Shown piece after piece: positions 54,600 through 64,000 of a stretch of DNA of 64,000 nt. The stretch covers positions 97,316,294-97,380,293 of the forward strand of contig NC_135712.1 of the NCBI RefSeq assembly GCF_964656455.1. Direction: 5' to 3'. Positions within the stretch are counted from its first letter, which is position 1. Each line of letters begins with the position of its first letter. Source of the DNA: Halichoerus grypus. Its lineage: Eukaryota > Chordata > Mammalia > Carnivora > Phocidae. The translations under genes were made by a program, and so were the position numbers. Under the pieces are notes generated by a model, which was not told the DNA's origin, ran no database searches, and saw only the letters and a list, made by a program, of their open reading frames with translations.

Positions 54600-54997
54600 T
54601 GTACGATTTAGGTCTAATTAACATAATAATATACACCCAACTTTAGGTGTTCAGTTTGTCTAGTTCTGACTATTGTATAATTGTGTGATCACTATCCAAA
54701 ACAAGAACATTTTCATCACCTCACAATTTTCCCTTTTGCCTTTTCTAGTCATTTTCCCTCCCTCACATGTGGGGAAACCACTTTCTAATTTCTAATATGA
54801 TAGATTAATTTTGTCTGTTCTTAAATTTCATATAAATTGAAATTTTTGTCCCTAGCTTCTAAACTTAATATCATGTTTTTGCAATGATCCATGTTATTAC
54901 ATTTAGTTCATTCATTTTATCTAAGTGTGAAGTTATTGGATTGTAGCATAGAGATGTATTTAACTGCAAACAGTTCTACAAAGTGATTATACCAGTT
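54600..54997 (-). mobile_element. L1M 3' region, antisense (left part)
   Basis: TTTAGGTCTAATTAACATAA, then ATCCAAAACAAGAACATTTT, CATCACCTCACAATTTTCCC, TCTAAACTTAATATCATGTT and AGTTATTGGATTGTAGCATA, are antisense L1M 3'UTR and ORF2 end. Interrupted at about 54998 by an MLT1, and resuming at 55926. Confidence 0.7.
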
Positions 54998-55020
54998 TCA
55001 TCCAAAATTCATAGTTGAGC
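54998..55020 (+). mobile_element. MLT1 LTR, first part
   Basis: TTCATCCAAAATTCATAGTT corresponds to the MLT1 5' segment 'ccccccaaaattcatatgttgaagtcctaa'. A young L1 then interrupts the LTR. Confidence 0.75.
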
Positions 55021-55562
55021 GAAATAAGTCAATCAGAGAAAGACATGTATCATATGACCTCACTGATATGAGGAACTCTTAATCTCAGGAAACAAACTGA
55101 GGGTTGCTGGAATGGTGGGGGGTGGGAGGGATGGGGTGGCTGGGTGATAGACATTGGGGAGGGTATGTGCTATGGTGAGCACTGTGAATTGTGCAAGACT
55201 GTTGAATCACAGATCTGTACCTCTGAAACAAATAATACAATATATGTTAAAAAAAAAAAAGAAGAAGAAGAAGAAGAAGATAGCAGGAGGGGAAGAATGA
55301 AGGGGGGGAAATTTGAGGGGGAGAGGAACCAGGAGAGACGATGGACTCTGAGAAACAAACTGAGAGTTCTAGAGGGTAGGGGGGTGGGGGGATGGGTTAG
55401 CCTGGTGATGGGTATTAAAGAGGGCACGCTCTGCATAGAGCACTGGGTGTTATACACAAACAATGAATCATGGAACACTACATCAAAAACTAATGATGTA
55501 ATGTATGGTGATTAACAGAACAATAAAAAATTTTAAAAAGAAAAAAAAATTCATAGTTGAGC
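55004..55562 (+). mobile_element. Young carnivore L1 3' end, nested in MLT1
   Basis: Insert 55021-55545, from the last ORF2 codons (GCGAAATAAGTCAATCAGAG) through the 3'UTR to the A-rich tail. Nearly the same sequence as 52058-52586. A 17-bp duplication AAAATTCATAGTTGAGC sits at 55004-55020 and 55546-55562. A 123-residue plus frame, 55144-55515, spans the 3'UTR, as in the copy 3 kb upstream. An internal (GAA)n at 55258-55280 is longer than in that copy. Confidence 0.95.
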
Positions 55563-55925
55563 CCTAATCCCCATTACCTCAGAAGGGGGACTTCTTTAGA
55601 AATAGGGTTGTTGTAGATGCACTTAATTAAGTTATAATGAGGTCATTAAGGTGCCTTCTAATCTAATATGACTATTATCCTTATAAAAAGTAGGAATTTG
55701 GAAACATATATAAAGAGGGAGAATATTATATAAACATGAAGACAATCATCTACAAGCCAAACAGAGGCCTGGAAGAGATCCTTCCCCACAGCCCTCAGAA
55801 GGAACCAGCCCGGCCAACACCTTGACTTCACATCTTTAGTCTCTAGAGTTGTGAAACAATAGATCTCTTAAGAAATCCACTTTGTAGTACTTTGTTAAAA
55901 CAGCCCTAGCAAACTAATCCAACAC
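55563..55925 (+). mobile_element. MLT1 LTR, second part
   Basis: CCTAATCCCCATTACCTCAG, AAATAGGGTTGTTGTAGATG, TCTAATCTAATATGACTATT, CCTTATAAAAAGTAGGAATT (TATA-like), AGCCCTCAGAAGGAACCAGC, CTTGACTTCACATCTTTAG and GCCCTAGCAAACTAATCCA, in MLT1 order to the LTR end. Solo MaLR LTR, inactive. Confidence 0.92.
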
Positions 55926-56405
55926 CCATCAACAATACTTGAGAGTTTTAATTGGCTCACATGCCTGATAGGATTTAGAATCATTTTCCCCCTTTGGTTA
56001 GCCTTTCTAGAGGTGTGAATAGTATCTCATTGTTGCTTTATTTAGCATATCTTCAAGGACTAAAAGTGTTGACCATCCTTCATATATTTATTGGGCATTC
56101 ACTTACCGTTTGCAAAGTGTCTCATCAAGGTTTTTGCCAATTTTTTTAAACTGGGTTATCCATCTTTTTATTGTTTATTCATAGAAATATGTACATATTC
56201 TAGATATAAATGTTTTTTGCAATCTATATATTCTGAGTATGTTTCACAGTATATGGATTATCCTTTAAGTCGTCTTTTGGTAAGAAAATCTTACCAATGT
56301 TGATGAAATGTAATTTATCATTTTCTTCTTTTAGTATTAGTACTTTTTATATTCTGTCCAATAATTTTTACCTATTAAGTGCATCAAATTTACCATACAT
56401 TTTCC
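55926..56405 (-). mobile_element. L1M ORF2 end, antisense (right part)
   Basis: CCCATCAACAATACTTGAGA, GTGTGAATAGTATCTCATTG, GGCATTCACTTACCGTTTGC and TTGATGAAATGTAATTTATC, antisense L1M ('ggtatctcattgtggttttgatttgcat ... gatgaagtccaatttatc'). Collinear with 54600-54997. Confidence 0.8.
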
Positions 56406-57370
56406 TAATATTATATGCTTTTTTTTGCATGACTGAAAGATAATTGACATAGGGCCTCTGCCAAGCCAAATAGTGTCTCAAGAAAACTTAATATTAAGAT
56501 GTGCCAGAAATTTAGAAACAGGATTTTTTTTTTCTTGAGAAACTATCTTATATCCAATTTCCTTGATACTTTCCTTTCAGAGTAAATTTAATCCTATACT
56601 TTTAATGTAAAAATTAATTTCAAGAATTAATTTCAAAATGACTGAAATAATGGATGGATTTCTACATAAGGTTTGTTTTTTAGGAGGTTTTTTGTTTTTT
56701 TTTTGGTGTTTTATTTTTACTAAAAAGAAGAAAATGTATTCTTGTAAAACAATTCAATCCTGTCTTACTTATATAGTTTTAGAGAGGTCGCCACATACAA
56801 TTTTGGCAACTAGGACACTAAGATACTTTTTCATCTAAGTACAAATTTACAAATATTAAGATTTTACTATGACAAATGTGTTTTGACTATAAAATATGAA
56901 AAAAGCTTGGGTTTCAAAGCCTGAATTTTTCATTAAGTTCATTTAGGTATGTTTTCTTCCTAACCAGTGCAAGCAAGCAGTCCTGGAACATTTCAAAAGA
57001 TAGTTGGTAATAGGATAGATGATGTTTAAAATCTCAATAATATCACAGATCATCAAGAAGATAAATCAAGGATAAGTCACACCATGCAAACTTGTTGGAT
57101 AATGATTTCTGCAAACTTAATGGCACTAATTCTCTTTCTTATTTTGGTGATTTATGTTCACTCATGTGATTGATAGTTCGAAGATATAAAATTTATCCTA
57201 AAAAAGGAGACCTGGCTTCAGCTCTGGACTTGGCCATTACTTCTAGTCATTGAAAGTATCAAATCTGATACCTCTTTGTAAGGTAATGTAAATATGGGCA
57301 ATTTGGTTCCTAAAAAAACAAAGCCTCCATATACATTTACTACTTTAGAAACACCAGGAGATTAATCCCC
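56406..57370. other. Gene-free stretch
   Basis: T-rich tracts at 56525 and 56690. The 66-residue frame 56638-56838 lacks motifs. Confidence 0.4.
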
Positions 57371-57800
57371 TTTTATTTTTTTTGTATTATTTTTTATTTA
57401 AATTCAATTAGCCAACTTATAGTACATCATTTGTTTCAGATGTAGTGTTCAATCATTTATCAGTTGCATATAACACCCAGTGCTCATCACATCACGTGGC
57501 TTCCTTAATACCCACCACCCAGTTACCCCATCCCCCCACCCACCTCCCCTCCAGCAACCCTCAGTTTGTTTCCTAGAGTTAAGAGTCTCTCATGGTTTGT
57601 CTCCCTCTCTGATGATTTCCCATTCAGTTTTCCTTTCCTTACCCTGTGGTCCTCTGCGCTATTTCTTATATTCCACATATGAGTGAGATCATATGATAAT
57701 TGTCTTTCTCTGATTGACTTATTTAGCTCAGCATAATACCCTCCAGTTCCATCCACGTATATGTAAATGGTAAGTATTCATCCTTTCTGATGGCTGAGTA
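57371..57800 (-). mobile_element. 5'-truncated carnivore L1 3' end, antisense
   Basis: T-rich start, ATTCAATTAGCCAACTTATA, GTACATCATTTGTTTCAGAT, CACCACCCAGTTACCCCATC, CTCCCCTCCAGCAACCCTCA, CATATGAGTGAGATCATATG, TTTAGCTCAGCATAATACCC and TGATGGCTGAGTA. It covers the 3'UTR and the last ORF2 codons. The 77-residue minus frame 57523-57756 is 3'UTR sequence. No clear target-site duplication. Confidence 0.9.
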
Positions 57801-59935
57801 TTTTTGCACTTTTAACTATAGTTAATCAACATAGGTACATAATTTCTGTCATAAGTAGTATGCTTAGAAACTTCCCCTGAAACAACTTTTCTCTACCTCC
57901 CTATCTCCCACCCCCATCTGGGCCTTGGCATCATCAAAGGATTTTGTTCTCTAAGCCCAGCTTCTTCTAAATAATCTTCTCAGGGTATTTGTGGAAAAGA
58001 CAGCACACCTGTGTTAGTTTTCCCAGAAAGAAAAGTCTGAAGCATTTCCATTCTATTAGGGAGCACAAATCTATATATCCAGAGTTAGGGGAGGAAGGGG
58101 ATGAGGCAGGAAAAGAGGGGAGAGCCACCATAAGAGTATTTGGCAGAGTTAGCTACCACTTATTATATGCACTGCTTGCTTGGTCTCAAGATCTTAGACT
58201 GTCCTCTAAGAAAATATAAAGACCCCTACGTATAATGATAGTTGGGGAGGAAGAGAAAATTATTTATCCTGCAGTCTGATATTCTATTGTCAGAAGTTAA
58301 TTTATGGGGCTTTAATTTCCCCTCTTCCAAGCCATAGGCACTGAGCATCAGATGTCCCCTGACATCTCACACTTAAGCATCAGCAGGTAAGCCGCAGGGC
58401 TAGGAAGAGAAGCTGTGTGATGTGGGCATAGTGTGAAGCGTGTTTCACTGGTGTGATACTTTTTGAAGACCACCCAGAATCAATTAATGAGTAACAGCAG
58501 CAAGGCCGGGAACAGTGGCCCAAAATGCCAGAAACACGTGAGGCAGAAAAAATAGAAAGTAGCATAGAAGAGACATCTGATACAGTATCCAAGCAAATTA
58601 ATATTGTAAAAGGAAATCAAACTATTACAGCTATTTCCAACACATGCAAGCTGTGAGGTTTACTTCTCCTGGGTTATATTTCTAGGGATAACCCCTGAAA
58701 TTCTCTGACTAACTTCTTTTCCAAACTGAGATTGTATATTTCTTCTCAAAGAATTCATTTCATAAAAAACTGGGAAGACATAAACACATGGATATTCAAT
58801 AAAGCTCTTCAGCCAGATCCAAAAAGTCTAATTTGTTTTACATGTTCTCATATGCATCAATCTGTTAATAATTTGGCAAAAAGTTTGTGGAGCGTTTGAC
58901 AATCCTTGGTGACACGGGCCATGAGAAAGTAAGCATGCTCCATGGTGGCGGTGGGATGATTAGAAGACACGGCAGCCTACAGAGGCAGGTCCATCTTAAG
59001 GAAGAACCAGGGTTGGGAGAAGGTGATGAAGTCTAGGTCATTTTCACTTTTACCCTCTAGGGGAAAGTCTGGATGTAAATATTCAGAAAGGAAACAGAAA
59101 TGAAAGACTGATTCGACAGGAAGATATCTGTATTGTAGATGTAGACTCAGTACCATCCATATAGGGAAGAGTTGAGGTTCAGAAGATGAGTTTATCTCTA
59201 TTGGACCATAGGAAGAAAAGGAAAGAGAACTTGAGAAGTGTCTTTATTTGGGGATAGAAAGGAGAGAAAAATCAATACAAAATTTTTTAAAAAGAAACAA
59301 AAGTAAAAAGGTGGTTAACTCTAATAGAAAAACCTCATGAAGCTGAGTAAAGAAAGGATTTCAGGGAAGAAATAGTAATCACTTAAGAATAGTGTAACTG
59401 CATCCAAGAACACTGTGTAAAAGATATAATGTGGTGATACATACACATTCGTCATGCAGAATTGGAGCAACATTTCTACTTTGAGGTTATCCTCAATTAT
59501 GCATGTCTTAATGGAAAGATATTATTAAGTCAGAAGAAGCCAGTTAAACCTCCTCCATGCTTTGTGGCTGACTACAGTGTGGATACATAAGCTCTAATAA
59601 TTAAATGCTCATACCTCCAGTTTTGAATCTCGAAACGGTGACCGAATGATATTGGTATATGGAGACATTTTCAGGCGGTATTGGCAGCCGTGTCAGCAAT
59701 GTGGACAGTGATAAGTACTCAGTGGCATTAGGAGCAGCAGTAATATCCTAACCAGACTGTCCCTGAGGCATGATACTGGCTCTCTTTCTTGCTACCTGCA
59801 TGCTCTTGGTCATTGCCCAGTTTCTGAGCCTGGTTTTCCAGCCTTCCATTAATATTAGGAACCGCCGCATATCCTTCCAGCAAATTCCTTTACTCCCTGA
59901 GTTTTAAATATATATATATATATATATTTAATGGA
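57801..59935. other. Gene-free stretch with a (TA)n
   Basis: 2.1 kb without a recognisable gene or repeat. The 70-76-residue frames at 57989-58219 and 58380-58592 lack motifs. A TATATA run lies at 59909-59928. Confidence 0.4.
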
Positions 59936-59959
59936 AAGTATTGTAGTCATTCTGTTGAG

Positions 59960-60290
59960 ACAAGATGGACCCTCATCTAAATTTTGATTCTTATGACACC
60001 ACAAATACACACTTACCAAAAGATATGAAAAGTTTTACTTACTAACATTAAGAGGCTGGCTGTGGAGAGTCATGCTGGTTCTCAAGCTGGTCAGAAATTG
60101 ACTTTAGAAAGCTGGGAAAGGAGAGTAGCTTGGCTTTTATGGTGGGCACGGGTGATTAGCTTGATGAAATGTGCATGGTTTGACCTTCTTGCAGGTACCA
60201 AAGGAGGAAGCAGCTGAGCTTTCCATCAGCTTACCTAGATGTGGGGCAGGAAAGAAGGGGGGAGCCTTAAAACTGTTAACAACCAAATAT
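59960..60290 (-). mobile_element. LTR-like candidate, antisense
   Basis: AAGAGGCTGGCTGTGGAGAG, TCATGCTGGTTCTCAAGCTG, TGATTAGCTTGATGAAATGT and GCATGGTTTGACCTTCTTGC have the look of an old ERV LTR read in antisense. No family assigned. Confidence 0.3.
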
Positions 60291-60479
60291 CAAAAATGGA
60301 GTTAGACTCATTACCAAAGGAACTATTATAAATTAACTCAGACCAAATCAACCAAAAGTACAATGAACACTTTTTAAAAGGGAGTTAAACTGTTGCCTCA
60401 TTAAGAAAGATTGAACATGTTTATTTAAAATATGGAGAGTGGAACACTTCAGGGCATTTGAATTAGATATGAATTAAAT

Positions 60480-60560
60480 TCTGATCCTTCCCTGCATTAG
60501 ATAAGTAATCTTGTGCTAGTTATTTTGTCTCTGTAAGCTTTAGTTTCATTATCTGTAAAA
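60480..60560 (-). mobile_element. MIR fragment, antisense
   Basis: TAAGTAATCTTGTGCTAGTT, then TTTTGTCTCTGTAAGCTTTA and TTTCATTATCTGTAAAA, match antisense MIR 'gcaagttacttaacctctctgtgcctcagtttcctcatctgtaaaa'. Confidence 0.75.
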
Positions 60561-60651
60561 AAAAAAAAAAGGATCTACCAGTCTTGACAGCATTGTGTGA
60601 ACAGATCTTATTTTTAACCAGGTCTCATAATAGCAGCATTGCCCACTAATT

Positions 60652-60884
60652 AAGAACATCATCTCGGGGCGCCTGGGTGGCTCAGTTGGTTAAGCGACTG
60701 CCTTCGGCTCGGGTCATGATCCCGGAGTCCCGGGATCGAGTCCCGCATCGGGCTCCCTGCTCAGCGGGGGGGTCTGCTTCTCCCTCTGACCCTCCCCCCT
60801 CTCATGTACTCTCTCTCTCTCTCATTCTCACTCTCTCAAATAAATAAATAAATCTTTAAAAAAAAAAAAAAAGAACATCATCTC
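60652..60884 (+). mobile_element. Full-length young Can-SINE, CTCTCATG subtype
   Basis: Body 60666-60870: GGGGCGCCTGGGTGGCTCAG, TTGGTTAAGCGACTGCCTTC, CCGGAGTCCCGGGATCGAGT, CTGACCCTCCCCCCTCTCAT, (TC)n, CAAATAAATAAATAAATCTT, (A)n. Perfect 14-bp target-site duplication AAGAACATCATCTC. CpGs largely intact, so this is one of the youngest insertions here. Confidence 0.97.
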
Positions 60885-61095
60885 AGGAGTCATAGGGCAT
60901 TGGTTAAAATCTCCACTCTACCACTTACCAACTCAATAATAACTCATAATAAACCTCTCAAAGGATCAGTTTCCTCATCTAAAGGGGGATAACAATAGCA
61001 CTGTTAAAATATTGTTTGGGGGGAATAAATGTGACCATATATTCGGCTTAGAATAAGAATTCACTAAATATCAGCTGTTATTATTATTATTCTAC
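60885..61095 (-). mobile_element. MIR, antisense
   Basis: AATCTCCACTCTACCACTTA, CAGTTTCCTCATCTAAAGGG, GGATAACAATAGCACTGTTA, then ATAAGAATTCACTAAATATC, AGCTGTTATTATTATTAT, is antisense MIR in order. Confidence 0.85.
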
Positions 61096-61540
61096 CCACC
61101 ATAGATCCCACCCCACCATGCATTAACAAGTACTGCATAGTTTACTGAAGATACTGTGGGATGTGACCAGGGTTCATGTTACACACAGCACACAAAAAAA
61201 ACTTACTCAAATTGTCTCTTTGATGGCTTACTTCTTCTCCCTTAAATCTTTTCTCTGCAAGCCATTTGTCTCCTACAGACACTAAACTCATTCTATGAAT
61301 GGATTACTGAAAATTAGTTCTTACCATCCACTCCAATATGCTAATCAGTCAAGCCCAGAGGTCATCAATGAATTGAAAATTTATTATCCTCTAGCATGAT
61401 CATAGAGGAGGGTCTTATTTGCTACCACACCATTGACTTACCATATTATTAACTCAACAAAGCATGTGTCTGTATAAAAGGATATATGTTTCTTAAGAAG
61501 ATGAATATATCTAAATAATGCTATACTAATAGGAATTATT
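61096..61540. other. Gene-free stretch
   Basis: Nothing recognised. Confidence 0.4.
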
Positions 61541-61640
61541 ATACTTGCCTCATGAGCTTATGGAGAGGATTTAACTAGGTAATCTCTGTATAGAACCTAC
61601 TATAATACCTTGCTCACAATAAGTAAAGAATTTATATTAG
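61541..61640 (-). mobile_element. MIR fragment, antisense
   Basis: TTGCCTCATGAGCTTATGGA, GAGGATTTAACTAGGTAATC, TCTGTATAGAACCTACTATA and ATACCTTGCTCACAATAAGT resemble antisense MIR (ggattaaatgagataatgtatgtaaagcgctt...). Confidence 0.6.
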
Positions 61641-62451
61641 TAATTCAAATAAATTACTCCCATTTGTGTTATAAGAATCTATTCCATATTCCTCAGGATA
61701 ATATTTAAATTTATAATGGATCTGACATTTTAAATCCTATTTGTTAAAATTATTTCTTATTTGTGAAGCTGGTTTATTTATTAAAATTCAAATGCCAAAT
61801 CAACTTTTATGCAATTGAAGGCAAAATAAGAAAATAATTTATTTAAAATCATAGCAGGGCAACTCTAGACTGATAAAATATACTATTTTCCTGGACTTTT
61901 AAAATGTTCATTAGTGTTTCAAGTTTTCTTTTTCTCTTTAGATCTATGAAATATAAATTAACTTGGAAAAGAGTGAGAAAATTCTCTACTTTTATACCAT
62001 AGAAAATATTCTAAGATTATAAAATGTTTCATTTATTTCTTTGTCCATTATATATTGTTTTTATGCTTTACAGAGACTCTAAGTCAAAATTGCAAAAAAA
62101 AAAAAAATACATTTAACTTGTTAGGCTTTAAATGTTTTGATGGCATCATTGATTATTTATTGTTCTAAAAAGCTGAACAATATTTAGGGATATTTGGGCA
62201 AAAATAAAAAATATATAAAACATCCTCCCCCAACAAAACAAAAATATGTTAGGTTTGTATATTTCCTCAATGAAGGCTTATAGATCTCTACTTCTAGAAT
62301 CCTAAATGAAATCTCAGAGTCCTTTTCTTTCTCAAAATACCAAGCGAGGCCTAGGCTAAATGGCAGAGAAAAGAGCAGCAAGGATTCTTACATAACTAAC
62401 ACAGTAAAATGCACTATCTCATATGCTTCGGGAAGAAAAAAGAAAAGGTCC
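61641..62451. other. Gene-free AT-rich stretch
   Basis: Nothing recognised. The 65-residue minus frame 62184-62381 has no motif. Confidence 0.4.
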
Positions 62452-62655
62452 AAGTTATTTTTTTTAATTTTATTTATTTATTTGATGGGAGAGAGGGAGC
62501 AGAGGGAGAGGAACAAGCAGACTCCGTGCTGAAAGTGGAGCCCAACTAGGGGCTCAACGTGGGGCTTGATCTCACCTTCCTGAGATCATGACCTGAGCCA
62601 ACATCAAGAGTCCATCATTCAACCAACTGAGCCACCCAGGCTCTAGGTTATTTTT
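62452..62655 (-). mobile_element. Older Can-SINE
   Basis: Body about 62463-62644: TTAATTTTATTTATTTATTT, GAGAGGGAGCAGAGGGAGAG, GAGCCCAACTAGGGGCTCAA, TGAGATCATGACCTGAGCCA, terminal TGAGCCACCCAGGCTC. A(A/G)GTTATTTTT at both ends is compatible with an 11-bp target-site duplication. Confidence 0.9.
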
Positions 62656-63559
62656 AAAAGAAAATACTATTTATATTGACACACAAAGACTGGATCAAGC
62701 TTGGAGAGCACATGTAGAAATGTTAAATCTGTGACAAGAGATGGGTAAAGGACAAGTTTTGGTGGGTGATTCTCACCCTGAAACCCATTTCTTAAACGTA
62801 CATCCAATCACTCTAATGCCCCATTTCTGTACACCCAGTAAGATTTCTACATTTTTGTCAGAGGAAGAATACTATGTGAAGGATATTGTTGCAGAGGAAG
62901 AGTGTTTTCTAAGCCTGATTAAATTTAGATTGAAATACAGAATTCTTCAAACACAGGTACAAAAAAAAAAAAGAGAGAGAACATAACTATTTACTGAGCA
63001 AGCAATCAGCAAGTGCAACAAGTGCATATAAATATATTAACACCATGCAAAAGGAATATCCAAGTCATTACCAAGTGTTAAAGCAATGTGTTTTAGACTC
63101 AGAAGTTACTCAGTAAATATTTGTTGAATTTAATTGCATGGATACTTCCTAAATTGCTTTGATCCTGATTTGGAAAGTGAGATTTATTTCTTCACAAATA
63201 AGACAGGGAAACAATTCTGGATGTGGTTAATATGGGTCCAGAAGAGCTGACGGCTTCTCAGTGAGTCTGACTAACAAAAATACTTAATGAATCCTAGGTC
63301 AAATATGAGAGTAGTCAATAGAAGGAAATCTCTGCATTTGGAAATGACTTCAAGGCTAAAGACTTCTGAGCTATAGAAAATGTCACTTTTACCAAGAAGT
63401 CGACATATTTACAGCAGAATCAGACACTATGCACACCAGTCAAGGAGTGCCTGCTTCAGGCTGTAGAAGCCCATTGTGCTTATTGAAATGGACCTTTCAA
63501 GCTCCATTTCACACATCCTACATCATGTAGCAACAATGAAATTTTGAAAATTGGCTCTT
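62656..63559. other. Gene-free stretch
   Basis: An 81-residue plus frame (62741-62986) has no recognised domain. AGTTACTCAGTAAATATTTG with TTGAATTT at 63106-63130 resembles an L2 or MIR 3' end. Confidence 0.35.
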
Positions 63560-63930
63560 CTACCCGGTAGTGTGACTTGATTATTCTTTCTTTTAGCCTG
63601 TGTCTGGTTTGTATGTATACTGAGTTAAGCCACTTCCGGCCAATAAAATGTGTAGAGACTTTTTGCCAATGAAGCCATGGTAATTGTGAAAGTCACAGTT
63701 TCTCCTTTTCCTAGATACGGATGTGGGAGCATGTTTCCTGAGTTGCTGCAGTACCCATCCTGCAACCATAAAAGAAGTTATCCAGTGATAAAGCCAATAC
63801 TAGGAGGAGGGGGAAATCAAGAGAATCCCAAAACAATGGAATCAGGGCCATAATTATGGGGCCCAATAAAAGTCCTGTGATTTAGGTCGATTTGAGAGGA
63901 GTTTCTGTATGCACAAGAGAAAGCATCCTA
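63560..63930 (+). mobile_element. LTR-like candidate (MaLR-type?)
   Basis: TAAGCCACTTCCGGCCAATA, AAATGTGTAGAGACTTTTTG and AACCATAAAAGAAGTTATCC recall mammalian LTRs that carry 'cacttccggccaatgaaatgtgagc' and a TATA-like 'ccataaaa'. Partial and uncertain. Confidence 0.4.
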
Positions 63931-64000
63931 ATACAGAATGGCAGGAGGTAGCTCTTTCTCTGCCCGCCTCTGGGAGGACAGTGTGCAGGAGCACCCAGGA
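63931..64000. other. Window end
   Basis: GC-richer (TCTGCCCGCCTCTGGGAGGA). Too short to assign. Confidence 0.3.

Overview
The window looks like nuclear DNA from a placental mammal, most likely a non-canid caniform carnivore (bear, seal or weasel-like lineage). About two dozen tRNA-derived carnivore SINEs (Can-SINE/SINEC) are present, with the head GGGGCGCCTGGGTGGCTCAG, an internal A/B-box region, a CT-rich stretch and an AATAAATAAAATCTTTAAA tail. None has the canid-type head. Carnivore-type L1 3' ends, mammal-wide L2, MIR and MER20, and MaLR (MLT1) LTRs fit the same picture. The lineage is inferred from remembered repeat consensuses, not from a search.

I see no convincing cellular protein-coding gene, exon, structural RNA gene, CRISPR array or bacterial-type feature. 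Every open frame is short and is explained by a repeat (L1 ORF2 remnants, L1 3'UTR, GAAA or CA microsatellites, SINE bodies) or by chance in AT-rich DNA. The window is an intergenic or deep-intronic, AT-rich, LINE-rich stretch.

Layout: 1-10 kb holds old L1M pieces on the minus strand (1500-1870, 4578-5450, 6640-8720) and an L1M/HAL1 5' part on the plus strand (8755-10010), with a hAT-like fragment, a tiny L1 insertion and SINEs. 10-24 kb holds MLT1 LTRs (11.2, 15.1, 19.8 and 23.7 kb), L2 copies (including one of about 0.9 kb at 17.2-18.1 kb), MIRs, a second tiny L1 and an AT-repeat element. 24-31 kb has six SINEs, a MER20 split by one of them, a small MITE-like element and a 225-bp inverted repeat with a 579-bp spacer. 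31.8-35.3 kb is one 3.5-kb 5'-truncated antisense L1. 35-47 kb mixes SINEs, MIRs, a captured L1 ORF2 segment inside an older L1 and a 240-bp GAAA microsatellite. 50-58 kb holds L1M/HAL1 pieces, two young L1 3' ends with perfect target-site duplications (one nested in an MLT1 nested in an L1M) and an antisense L1 3' end. 58-64 kb is mostly unique DNA with MIRs, two SINEs and two LTR-like candidates.

There is no set of cooperating genes. What the window records is layered retrotransposition. The strongest leads are the inverted repeat near 29-30 kb, the ORF2 segment without poly-A or target-site duplication at 39.75-40.25 kb, the internally duplicated L1 3'UTR seen twice, the 3'-truncated SINE head at 2.9 kb, and two GC-richer blocks (5.5-6.1 and 13.86-14.45 kb) that I could not assign.
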